In this document: positions 1 to 5,636 of the stretch, piece after piece
Layout: each line of letters starts with the position of its first letter
Position numbering within the stretch: the stretch's first letter is position 1
Origin: Streptococcus oralis
Lineage (GTDB): Bacteria; Bacillota; Bacilli; Lactobacillales; Streptococcaceae
DNA: 5,639 nt
Direction: 5' to 3'
Assembly (NCBI GenBank): GCA_937930605.1
Contig: CALHBZ010000293.1
Coordinates: 1 to 5,639 of the forward strand
The notes under the pieces: model-generated
The model's database searches: none
What the model was told of the DNA's origin: nothing
The model's input: only the letters and a program-made list of their open reading frames with translations
Position numbers and translations under genes: made by a program

Positions 1-75
1 GGTATTTCCCCGAGAGAAGGCATGCTTGCTAGCAGTGCCAAAGCGGGTATCGATGGTCTCAAGTATTGGTTTCAT
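1..75 (-). CDS. Probable GH92 alpha-mannosidase, N-terminal 25 codons only (runs off window)
   Basis: An open reading frame on the minus strand begins with ATG at 75-73 and stays open to the window edge, giving 25 residues that start MKPILETIDTRFG and continue with SKHAFSRGN. This start resembles, from memory, the N-terminus of streptococcal glycoside hydrolase family 92 proteins, which remove alpha-1,2-linked mannose from glycans and usually lack a signal peptide. No signal peptide is visible here either. A ribosome binding site AAAGAG (complement of 82-87) lies 6 bases before the ATG, which supports the start. The catalytic domain is outside the window, so the family call rests only on recall of the N-terminus. 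The gene points the same way as the regulator upstream of it, with a 67-base gap that carries its own promoter-like sequence. Confidence 0.6.
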   Translation of the reverse strand, partial: MKPILETIDTRFGTASKHAFSRGNT

Positions 76-86
76 GATTATCTCTT

Positions 87-99
87 TGTAAACGTTTCA
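87..99. promoter_or_regulatory. cre-like site (candidate CcpA operator) before the GH92 gene
   Basis: TGTAAACGTTTCA contains the central CG and the flanking TG and CA of a catabolite-responsive element, but the right half-site is one base shorter than the 14-base consensus TGWAARCGYTWWCA. It lies between the predicted transcription start and the ribosome binding site of the probable mannosidase gene, where bound CcpA would block transcription. Catabolite repression is a sensible control for a glycan-degrading enzyme. The imperfect match keeps this tentative. Confidence 0.4.
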
Positions 100-109
100 T
101 ATTTTATAT

Positions 110-118
110 AGTATAACA
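110..118 (-). promoter_or_regulatory. Extended -10 promoter for the GH92 gene
   Basis: Read on the minus strand this is TGTTATACT: a TATACT hexamer (five of six matches to TATAAT) preceded by the TG of an extended -10 element with one base between. No good -35 hexamer is visible at 16-18 bases further upstream, which is tolerated by extended -10 promoters. Predicted transcription would begin near position 103, just before the cre-like site. An overlapping alternative TATAAA exists at 103-108. Confidence 0.4.
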
Positions 119-142
119 TGAAATGAACAAAAAAGCTTCAGA

Positions 143-805
143 TCAATATAAATTCCTTAAAGCTTGATCATCTATGATATGAATGGTACGACGAACTTTT
201 CGAATATAGTGATGTTCTTCAAAAATTTTAAATTTTCGCGAAATAGTTTCGGGCCTCGTTCCAAGGTAACTGGCAAGTTCCTTTTCTGAAATTGGCAAAG
301 TGAAGGTGAGTTTAGGATTGTTACTTTTTCCGGTAAGGTGAATAAGATAGCAAGCAAGGCGTTGTTCTATTTTTTCAAAGGCTAATAAGGTGACTTGTTC
401 TTCCGTCTGAATTGCTTTTATGGCATTAAGACGTAGAAGTTGCCAACTAAAATGTGGAAAACTCTGGAGAAGGTATTGAAAATCTTTTTTATAAATGACA
501 CAGACTTCTGTAGAGACCAAGGCTTCCCCATAGAGATCCTGATTATTCTCTTCAAAGAGATAGTTTTCTCCTTCGTAATTTCCTTTGCCAACGATACGGA
601 TGCATTGCTCGGTTCCATCATTAGTCAGACGATAGACCTTAAATTGTCCTCTATTAACAATGATTAAGGTTTCCTCATCAAAGGGTGAGAAAATTAACTC
701 GCCCTTTTTAAATTTCTTATGGTGAAACAGACTTTGGATACCCTGAAGTTCATCACGGGAGAGGGAGCTAAAAAGGGGAACGGTATAAAAGCATGGTTGG
801 GACAT
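143..805 (-). CDS. Crp/Fnr-family transcriptional regulator, FLP/FNR-like
   Basis: A 220-residue protein of typical Crp/Fnr length. Residues about 8-115 form the cyclic-nucleotide-binding-like beta barrel (glycines at 53, 73 and 79), about 117-147 the long dimerisation helix, and about 165-205 a winged helix-turn-helix. The recognition helix reads PETISRKF (185-192); E186, S189 and R190 match the FNR residues that read TTGAT rather than the CRP set that reads TGTGA. Cysteines are at 5, 68, 102 and 152. This is not the FNR 4Fe-4S arrangement, but an N-terminal Cys5 plus a mid-barrel Cys recalls lactobacillal FLP, which switches through a disulfide; that sensing mode is inference. The ATG at 805-803 has AGGAG (complement of 811-815) five bases upstream. 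The gene is divergent from the RNR operon and the shared gap holds an FNR-type palindrome, so it probably controls that operon and itself. Confidence 0.9.
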   Translation of the reverse strand: MSQPCFYTVPLFSSLSRDELQGIQSLFHHKKFKKGELIFSPFDEETLIIVNRGQFKVYRLTNDGTEQCIRIVGKGNYEGENYLFEENNQDLYGEALVSTEVCVIYKKDFQYLLQSFPHFSWQLLRLNAIKAIQTEEQVTLLAFEKIEQRLACYLIHLTGKSNNPKLTFTLPISEKELASYLGTRPETISRKFKIFEEHHYIRKVRRTIHIIDDQALRNLY

Positions 806-828
806 AGAAACTCCTAATTTTGAAGAAA

Positions 829-834
829 TTTATA
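829..834 (-). promoter_or_regulatory. Candidate -10 hexamer of the Crp/Fnr regulator gene
   Basis: On the minus strand this reads TATAAA, five of six matches to the sigma-70/SigA -10 consensus, 23 bases before the start codon and outside the ribosome binding site at 811-815. No convincing -35 hexamer is present at the right distance. The FNR-type palindrome at 840-853 would sit about 24 bases upstream of the predicted start of transcription, overlapping polymerase and favouring autorepression. The hexamer is in an AT-rich stretch, so chance is a real alternative. Confidence 0.3.
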
Positions 835-839
835 GAAAC

Positions 840-853
840 TTGACGAATATCAA
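840..853. promoter_or_regulatory. FNR/FLP-type operator palindrome TTGAC-GAAT-ATCAA
   Basis: This 14-base sequence matches the FNR consensus TTGAT-N4-ATCAA at nine of the ten specified positions, the exception being C for T at position 5. It lies in the gap between the divergent Crp/Fnr gene and nrdI, and that regulator carries the E-T-I-S-R recognition-helix residues expected to read TTGA. Its centre (846.5) is 41.5 bases upstream of position 888, the start predicted from the TAAAAT hexamer at 876-881. This is the classical class II activator position, and the hexamer has no good -35 of its own. The left half also resembles a -35 hexamer (TTGACG), but no suitable -10 follows at 16-18 bases. 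Confidence 0.65.
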
Positions 854-875
854 TTTTTTTATCATTTAGATACAG

Positions 876-881
876 TAAAAT
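876..881 (+). promoter_or_regulatory. Candidate -10 hexamer of the nrdIEF operon
   Basis: TAAAAT matches TATAAT at five of six positions. Transcription would start near 888, giving a leader of about 62 bases before nrdI. The expected -35 position (about 853-859) holds only A/T bases, which fits a promoter dependent on an activator bound at 840-853. The first NrdR box begins at the predicted start, so NrdR binding would occlude initiation. TATATA at 893-898, inside the first NrdR box, is an alternative -10. Confidence 0.45.
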
Positions 882-886
882 AAAAA

Positions 887-902
887 ACACAATATATAGA
901 GT
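887..902. promoter_or_regulatory. NrdR box 1
   Basis: ACACAATATATAGAGT matches the 16-base NrdR box consensus acaCwAtATaTwGtgt at fifteen positions. NrdR is the ATP/dATP-sensing zinc-ribbon/ATP-cone repressor of bacterial RNR operons and usually binds two such boxes at a whole number of helical turns. This copy starts 31 bases before box 2. The stretch 884-897 is repeated exactly at 915-928, a 14-base direct repeat. Confidence 0.85.
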
Positions 903-917
903 TTGTTGTTTTGCAAA

Positions 918-933
918 ACACAATATATTGTAT
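918..933. promoter_or_regulatory. NrdR box 2
   Basis: ACACAATATATTGTAT matches the NrdR consensus at fifteen of sixteen positions. It sits 31 bases (about three helical turns) downstream of box 1, so both boxes face the same side of the DNA, the standard arrangement for cooperative NrdR binding. It ends just before the nrdI ribosome binding site at 938-944. The nrdR gene itself is not in the window. Confidence 0.85.
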
Positions 934-949
934 CAAAAAAGGAGAAGTC

Positions 950-1423
950 ATGCAAAGAATTAGATTTTATTATATTAGTTTAAGTGGGAATACGAGTTCC
1001 TTTGTCCAGCGGGTCAGTCAATATATAAAAGCGACGTATCATAGAGAAGTTGAGTCTTTGAATGTAAAAGATTTAAAAGGGGAGGCAATCACAGTAGATG
1101 GTCCCTTTGTCAGTTTTTTACCAACTTATCTAGAGGGAGGAAATGGAATTGATACTGGTTTCCAAGAAATTCTGACGGGAAATCTTCGAAAATTTTTAGA
1201 GTATCAAGGAAATTTTCGTTATTGTCTAGGAATTATTGGGAGTGGTAATCGAAATTTCAATAAGCAATTCTGTCTAACGGCTTTTCAATATGCAGATCAG
1301 TTTGGCTTTCCTGTTATAGATGTTTTTGAATTACGCGGGACAGATGAAGATGTAGAGAGGATCTCCAAACATATTTTAGCTAGTTTTGAGAAAGCGGAGG
1401 AAAAAATAGATGTCAGCTACTAA
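950..1423 (+). CDS. nrdI: NrdI flavodoxin-like protein, class Ib RNR activator
   Basis: A 157-residue flavodoxin-like protein. NrdI binds FMN and supplies superoxide or a related oxidant to the manganese centre of NrdF so that the Mn(III)2-tyrosyl radical can form. Visible signatures are the phosphate-binding loop SLSGNTSSF (10-18), the flavin-loop region PTYLEGGNG (58-66), the NrdI-typical GSGNRNFN (97-104) and FELRGT (126-131). Length is normal for the streptococcal form. The ATG at 950 is preceded by AAAGGAG (938-944) with five bases between; an in-frame TTG at 911 lies before the second NrdR box and lacks a ribosome binding site. First gene of the operon; its end overlaps nrdE by 14 bases, suggesting translational coupling. 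No nrdH glutaredoxin gene accompanies it. Confidence 0.96.
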   Translation: MQRIRFYYISLSGNTSSFVQRVSQYIKATYHREVESLNVKDLKGEAITVDGPFVSFLPTYLEGGNGIDTGFQEILTGNLRKFLEYQGNFRYCLGIIGSGNRNFNKQFCLTAFQYADQFGFPVIDVFELRGTDEDVERISKHILASFEKAEEKIDVSY

Positions 1424-3584
1424 GGATTATTTTGTTTTGAACAATATGGTGAACATTCCAATTGATGGTGAAATTCCTCTTTACTATGATAGAGAGGCCT
1501 TAACAGACTATTTAAAGAATGAAATTGAACCTCATACGATGCATTTTTCAAGTCTGAAAGAACGTCTCCAGTATTTAATTCAAGAGGATTATGTGGATGA
1601 AGAGGTTGTGGGCTTGTACCGTGGAGAGTCTGGTGAGATTGATAGTGATTTTTTAGAGGGCTTATATCAAAAAATCAAAGAACATGATTTTACCTTTAAG
1701 AGTTTTATGGGAGCTTATAAATTTTATAATCAATATGCACTAAAGACTGATGATTCAAAGACCTATTTGGAATCGTTTGAGGATCGGGTGTTCCTTAATG
1801 CCCTCTATCTAGGAAATGGTGATCAGAACTTAGCGACAAAAATTGCGGAGGAAATGATTACCCAACGGTACCAACCTGCGACCCCCACATTCTTAAATGC
1901 AGGAAAAAAACGGCGTGGTGAGATGGTTTCTTGTTTTCTAATAGATCTCGATGACTCTATGTTATCTATCGGACGTGGGGTCAACTCTGCTTTGCAACTT
2001 TCTAGACTTGGTGGTGGGGTTGGAGTGAATTTATCGAACCTACGTGCGAGTGGTTCTCCTATAAAAGGAATTGAACATGCTTCTTCGGGAGTGCTCCCTG
2101 TAATGAAACTACTAGAAGACTCTTTCAGCTATAGCAATCAGCTAGGACAGAGAAATGGGGCAGGGGTCGTTTACTTGAATGTTTTTCATCAGGATATTCT
2201 CGCCTTTTTATCGACAAAGAAGGAAAATGCAGATGAAAAAATTCGTGTTAAAACCCTCTCTCTGGGGTTGGTCGTTCCGGATAAGTATTACGAGCTGATT
2301 AAAACAAATCAACCCATGTATCTGTTTAATCCTTATCATGTTGAAAAAGTCTATGGGAAACCTTTTTCGTACGTAGATATCACGGCTGAATACGACCGAT
2401 TGGTTGCAAATCCAGCTATTGAAAAGACAGTTGTTCAAGCGAGAGAATTGGAACAGGAAATTTCCCGCTTGCAACAAGAGTCTGGCTATCCTTATATTCT
2501 AAATATCGATGTCGCTAATCGCGCGAATCCCGTCAAAGGGAAAATCATTATGAGTAATCTTTGTTCAGAGATTTTGCAACCACAGACTCCATCCGTATTG
2601 AATGATGATTTGTCCTATCATGAGATGGGAACGGATATTAGTTGTAACCTTGGATCAACTAATATTGTTAATTTACTAAAATCTGAAGATTTTGCTGCCT
2701 CTGTTGATACAATGGTTCGTGCCTTAACGACTGTTACGGATCTAGAGTCTATTGAAGAAGTGCCTACAGTAAATAAGGGAAATCGTCTCTACCATACGAT
2801 AGGGCTCGGAGCGATGGGATTACACACAGCTTTTGCTTTGCACCAAATCAAGTATGGTTCAAAAGAATCTCTAGAATTTACAGAAGCTTACTTCTTGGCA
2901 TTGAATTATTATTCTTTAGTATCCAGCAATAGAATCGCAAGAGAGCGGCATGAGACATTTTATGAATTTGCGGATTCACGTTATGCCGATGGAAGTTACT
3001 TTTCACCATATGTAGAGCAAGATTTTGTATTTAGATTTCCTAAGATAGCAGCCATTTTTAAGGATATTCCTATTCCAACGAAAGAAGATTGGAAGGTACT
3101 AAGGGAGAAGGTCATGAAAGATGGTCTCTACCATCGAAATCGTTTAGCAGTGGCGCCTAATGGTTCTATTTCTTATATCAACGAAACGAGCGCTTCTCTT
3201 CACCCAATTACTCAGTTGGTAGAAAATCGGCAGGAAAAGAAGGTGGGATCGATCTTTTATCCCGCTCCGTATCTGTCCAATGATACCTTACCATTTTATG
3301 AGACTGCTTATAACATGGATCAGCGTAAAATTATTGATGTGTATGCAGTCGCACAAAAACACATTGATCAGGGAATGAGTCTGACTCTCTTTATGCGTTC
3401 TCAATTACCTGAGGGACTATATGAATGGAAAACTAAGGAAAATACAATGCTAACGACACGTGACTTGAATCGCCTTCGGAATTACGCATGGCGAAAAGGG
3501 ATAAAATCACTTTATTATGTTAGAACCTATACAGAGGATGATGAATTTAGCAGTGTAAATAGCTGTGAATCTTGTATGATTTAA
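1410..3584 (+). CDS. nrdE: Class Ib ribonucleoside-diphosphate reductase, alpha (catalytic) subunit NrdE
   Basis: A 724-residue, full-length NrdE that reduces ribonucleoside diphosphates to deoxyribonucleotides using the radical delivered by NrdF. The catalytic set is intact: C175 (GEMVSCF) and C412 (DISCNLG) as the redox pair, and the thiyl-forming C385 within MSNLCSE with partners N383 and E387. Adjacent tyrosines Y702-Y703 (LYYVRT) match the radical relay pair, and the C-terminal C719-E-S-C722 matches the swinging-arm cysteines that accept electrons from NrdH or thioredoxin. A full ATP-cone activity domain is not apparent at the N-terminus, normal for class Ib. The ATG at 1410 is preceded by GGAGG (1396-1400) inside the end of nrdI. 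No broken or missing catalytic residue was seen. Confidence 0.97.
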   Translation: MSATKDYFVLNNMVNIPIDGEIPLYYDREALTDYLKNEIEPHTMHFSSLKERLQYLIQEDYVDEEVVGLYRGESGEIDSDFLEGLYQKIKEHDFTFKSFMGAYKFYNQYALKTDDSKTYLESFEDRVFLNALYLGNGDQNLATKIAEEMITQRYQPATPTFLNAGKKRRGEMVSCFLIDLDDSMLSIGRGVNSALQLSRLGGGVGVNLSNLRASGSPIKGIEHASSGVLPVMKLLEDSFSYSNQLGQRNGAGVVYLNVFHQDILAFLSTKKENADEKIRVKTLSLGLVVPDKYYELIKTNQPMYLFNPYHVEKVYGKPFSYVDITAEYDRLVANPAIEKTVVQARELEQEISRLQQESGYPYILNIDVANRANPVKGKIIMSNLCSEILQPQTPSVLNDDLSYHEMGTDISCNLGSTNIVNLLKSEDFAASVDTMVRALTTVTDLESIEEVPTVNKGNRLYHTIGLGAMGLHTAFALHQIKYGSKESLEFTEAYFLALNYYSLVSSNRIARERHETFYEFADSRYADGSYFSPYVEQDFVFRFPKIAAIFKDIPIPTKEDWKVLREKVMKDGLYHRNRLAVAPNGSISYINETSASLHPITQLVENRQEKKVGSIFYPAPYLSNDTLPFYETAYNMDQRKIIDVYAVAQKHIDQGMSLTLFMRSQLPEGLYEWKTKENTMLTTRDLNRLRNYAWRKGIKSLYYVRTYTEDDEFSSVNSCESCMI

Positions 3585-3593
3585 GGAGAGAAG

Positions 3594-4541
3594 ATGTCAA
3601 AAAAATTTCTATACTACAAAGCAATCAACTGGAATGAGATTGAGGATGAATTGGATAACGCTACGTGGGAGAGGGCGACATCGTTATTTTGGTTAGACAA
3701 TCGAATTCCAATTGAAAATGATAAACCTGCTTTTAACCGTTTGTCGGTAGAAGAGAAGCAAGAATTAAATCGTTCGCTGATCTTTCTTGCAAATTTATCA
3801 ACTTACCAGTCGCTAGAGGCAGAGGAGTTTATACGGCATAGTGAACGCTCACAACAGGAGGTTGCTATTGTAAACAATCTACAGTTCACTGAAATGGTAA
3901 ATACCAAGGCTTATAATGCTATTTTATACTCCTTTAATGAGGACGAACAGGAGGTGGCATCCTTATTTGAGTGGGTAGATCAACATAAATTAGTAGTAGA
4001 GCGACTAGAAAGAGTCGACACGGTATATCATAGTAAAAATGCGATTCAGAAGCGCTTTATGGCTACTTGTGTTGAAGGAATTATGACTTATAGTCAACTT
4101 GCCTTTTTGATGAAATTGTGGATTCAAAAGGGCTTTACTAATCTTGGTGAAATGGTGAAAATGATTCTCTTGAATGAGTCATTGCATTGTGACTATCTGA
4201 TACATAAAGTCAATCTTCTTTTGGCAGGAATGGATAGAGCTGGCCAAATTTCATTTCAAGCCTGGGCTGTTGAAATGATTGACAAGATCTTAAAAACAGA
4301 GGGGAAAATCATTCGTGAACTTTATGTAGATGCTGACATTCAAAAATTGACTCAGAACCTTGTACAAAGAGAAGCCAATCATTTGTTAGAGAGTATCGGG
4401 GTCGAAGAGAGGTACCCAGTTGATAGGGAAATTCTCTCTGCGCTTGATCGAGTATTGAACAGACTGAGAAAGCACGAGCTTCTCGGGCAGATGTCTATTC
4501 ATAGGATAGAAGAATCACGTGATGATGACTATGATTTTTGA
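3594..4541 (+). CDS. nrdF: Degenerate NrdF paralogue (R2-like beta-prime candidate), metal-site and radical-path residues missing
   Basis: A 315-residue R2-fold protein homologous along its length to the next gene (shared NW-x-E-x-EDELD start, FW at 32-33, helical core). Compared with E. coli NrdF ligands D67, E98, H101, E158, E192 and H195, the equivalent residues are S69, E100, N103, E161, E195 and H198: two of six ligands are changed. The radical tyrosine position (Y107) is kept. The C-terminal HDFFS...GYxxG segment with the tyrosine that relays the radical to the alpha subunit is absent, yet the protein ends DDDYDF exactly as the second NrdF does, so NrdE docking is probably preserved. 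The substitutions differ from the VPK and QSK types of metal-free class Ie NrdF. It is intact and well translated (AAGGAG at 3583-3588, five bases before ATG), arguing against decay. Best reading: non-catalytic partner or competitor of the true NrdF; function unproven. Confidence 0.9.
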   Translation: MSKKFLYYKAINWNEIEDELDNATWERATSLFWLDNRIPIENDKPAFNRLSVEEKQELNRSLIFLANLSTYQSLEAEEFIRHSERSQQEVAIVNNLQFTEMVNTKAYNAILYSFNEDEQEVASLFEWVDQHKLVVERLERVDTVYHSKNAIQKRFMATCVEGIMTYSQLAFLMKLWIQKGFTNLGEMVKMILLNESLHCDYLIHKVNLLLAGMDRAGQISFQAWAVEMIDKILKTEGKIIRELYVDADIQKLTQNLVQREANHLLESIGVEERYPVDREILSALDRVLNRLRKHELLGQMSIHRIEESRDDDYDF

Positions 4542-4552
4542 GGAGGATTTAT

Positions 4553-5503
4553 ATGTTACATCGGACATTGAATTGGAAAGAAGTTGAGGATGAGTTAGAT
4601 GACTATGTTTGGGATAAAGCCACGGCACAATTTTGGATTGATACTCGTGTTCCAGTATCAAATGACTTGCTTGATTGGAAGCAACTATCAGATCCGGAAA
4701 AAGAGGTTGTCAAGAAAGCGGTTGGAGGCTTGGCTTTGCTTGATACGCTTCAATCCGAAGAGGGCTTGTATTCTATTAAACAGCACGTTCGAACTCGCAA
4801 GGAGAGAGCAGTTCTGAGTGATTTTACATTTATGGAATCTATCCATGCTAAGACATACGGTACCATATTGATTTCGTTAAATACTTTTAAGGAAATTGAG
4901 AAAATATATGATTGGATGAATCAGGATCCTAAAATGCAGTATAAAGCCCAAAAGATAAATGAGATGTATCAGCATGGAACCCCTCTACAGGTGATGGTTG
5001 CGAGTGTGTTTTTAGAAGGAGTCCTATATTATAGCAACTTTTTCATACCGCTTTGGTATCGTGGACAAAATAAATTAGCTAATCTAGCAGAGTTAATCAA
5101 ATTAGTAATTAGGGACGAATCCGTACATGGGACTTATCTGGGATATAAGTTTCGCTTAACCTTTGATGAGCTCTCAGAAGCAGAACAACATGAGTTCATA
5201 ACTTGGATGTATCGTTTTTTAGATGATCTTTTAGAAAATGAGTTTGCATATACGGATGAAGTCTATGCACCTATTGGTCTGGCGGAAGAAATAAAGGTAT
5301 TTGTTAAATACAATGCCAATAAAGCGCTACAAAATATGGGCTTTCAAAGTTACTTTTCGGATATTACAGCGTCTGATGTGAATCCGATTGTCATGAATGG
5401 CATTTCGATTGAAACGGCCAATCATGATTTCTTTTCTCAAGTGGGTGCGGGATATCTAATGGGAAATGCAGAAGCAATGCTAGATGATGACTACGATTTT
5501 TAG
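4553..5503 (+). CDS. nrdF: Class Ib ribonucleoside-diphosphate reductase, beta (radical) subunit NrdF
   Basis: A 316-residue NrdF that houses the dimetal centre (dimanganese in vivo in class Ib) and tyrosyl radical that starts catalysis in NrdE. All ligands are present: D64 (LLDTLQS), E95 and H98 (MESIHAK), E155 (FLEGVLYYS), E189 and H192 (RDESVHG). The radical tyrosine is Y102, and W28 in QFW fits the conserved relay tryptophan. The C-terminal tail keeps HDFFS (291-295), the relay tyrosine Y301 (GAGYLMG) and the acidic NrdE-docking end DDDYDF. The ATG at 4553 is chosen because AGGAGG at 4541-4546 lies six bases upstream and overlaps the preceding stop; an in-frame TTG at 4538 would place the ribosome binding site inside the gene. 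Last gene of the operon, 11 bases after its degenerate paralogue, followed by a terminator. Confidence 0.96.
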   Translation: MLHRTLNWKEVEDELDDYVWDKATAQFWIDTRVPVSNDLLDWKQLSDPEKEVVKKAVGGLALLDTLQSEEGLYSIKQHVRTRKERAVLSDFTFMESIHAKTYGTILISLNTFKEIEKIYDWMNQDPKMQYKAQKINEMYQHGTPLQVMVASVFLEGVLYYSNFFIPLWYRGQNKLANLAELIKLVIRDESVHGTYLGYKFRLTFDELSEAEQHEFITWMYRFLDDLLENEFAYTDEVYAPIGLAEEIKVFVKYNANKALQNMGFQSYFSDITASDVNPIVMNGISIETANHDFFSQVGAGYLMGNAEAMLDDDYDF

Positions 5504-5560
5504 AATAAACGAAACGATTCCAACGGAAATCTCTACATAATTTTTTCATAAGTTTGTTTC

Positions 5561-5605
5561 AAAACGCCTTTAGTTTGTGTATATCTTTTGGAGGCGTTTT
5601 TTTTT
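5561..5605 (+). terminator. Intrinsic terminator of the nrdI-nrdE-nrdF-nrdF operon
   Basis: AAAACGCCT (5561-5569) pairs with AGGCGTTTT (5592-5600) around a 22-base loop, and the stem runs into an uninterrupted T tract (5597-5605). It begins 57 bases after the last nrdF stop codon. The loop is longer than usual, but the stem is fully complementary and the T tract strong. The AAAA/TTTT arms also leave some capacity to act in the opposite direction. Confidence 0.85.
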
Positions 5606-5627
5606 ATACTGAACATGAAACTTGTTT

Positions 5628-5636
5628 GAAAGAGGT
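5628..5636 (+). promoter_or_regulatory. Possible ribosome binding site of a gene starting beyond the window
   Basis: GAAAGAGGT close to the right edge resembles a Shine-Dalgarno sequence, and no start codon follows before the window ends. A TATACT hexamer at 5605-5610 could be the matching -10 box, though no -35 is clear. Together they hint that another plus-strand gene begins just outside the window; nothing of its coding sequence is visible. Confidence 0.3.

Noticed and set aside
133..171. Repeated AAGCTT and the GATCAA/TTGATC inverted pair as a terminator or operator after the regulator gene
   Set aside because: The arms are only six bases and 20 bases apart, no T tract follows in the minus-strand direction, and half of it is coding sequence.
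440..667. Plus-strand reading frame of 75 codons opposite the regulator gene
   Set aside because: It lies wholly antisense to a well-supported Crp/Fnr gene, has no convincing ribosome binding site and its product shows no recognisable pattern.
143..805. Regulator as a true oxygen-sensing FNR with a 4Fe-4S cluster
   Set aside because: Cysteines occur only at 5, 68, 102 and 152; the closely spaced N-terminal cysteine cluster of FNR is absent.
911..949. Upstream TTG start for nrdI
   Set aside because: It would place the second NrdR box and the real AAAGGAG site inside the gene, and has no ribosome binding site; the ATG at 950 gives a normal NrdI N-terminus.
2208..2477. Minus-strand reading frame of 89 codons inside nrdE
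   Set aside because: It is antisense to a conserved part of NrdE, and its Phe/Ile/Cys-rich product resembles a by-product of the opposite strand rather than a protein.
3594..4541. First nrdF as a known class Ie (metal-free) NrdF
   Set aside because: The substitutions (Asp to Ser, His to Asn) do not match the Val/Pro/Lys or Gln/Ser/Lys patterns, no Lys enters the site, and the radical-transfer tail is missing.
4538..4552. Upstream TTG start for the second nrdF
   Set aside because: It would put the AGGAGG site inside the coding region; the ATG at 4553 is correctly spaced and gives an N-terminus aligned with the paralogue.
4599..4817. Plus-strand 72-codon frame within the second nrdF
   Set aside because: It overlaps the NrdF core in another frame and lacks a ribosome binding site; the NrdF frame is clearly the real one.
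5516..5531. Small hairpin GATTCC-AAC-GGAAATC after the last nrdF
   Set aside because: It has a three-base loop, a bulged base and no adjoining T tract; the strong terminator at 5561-5605 explains the end of the operon.
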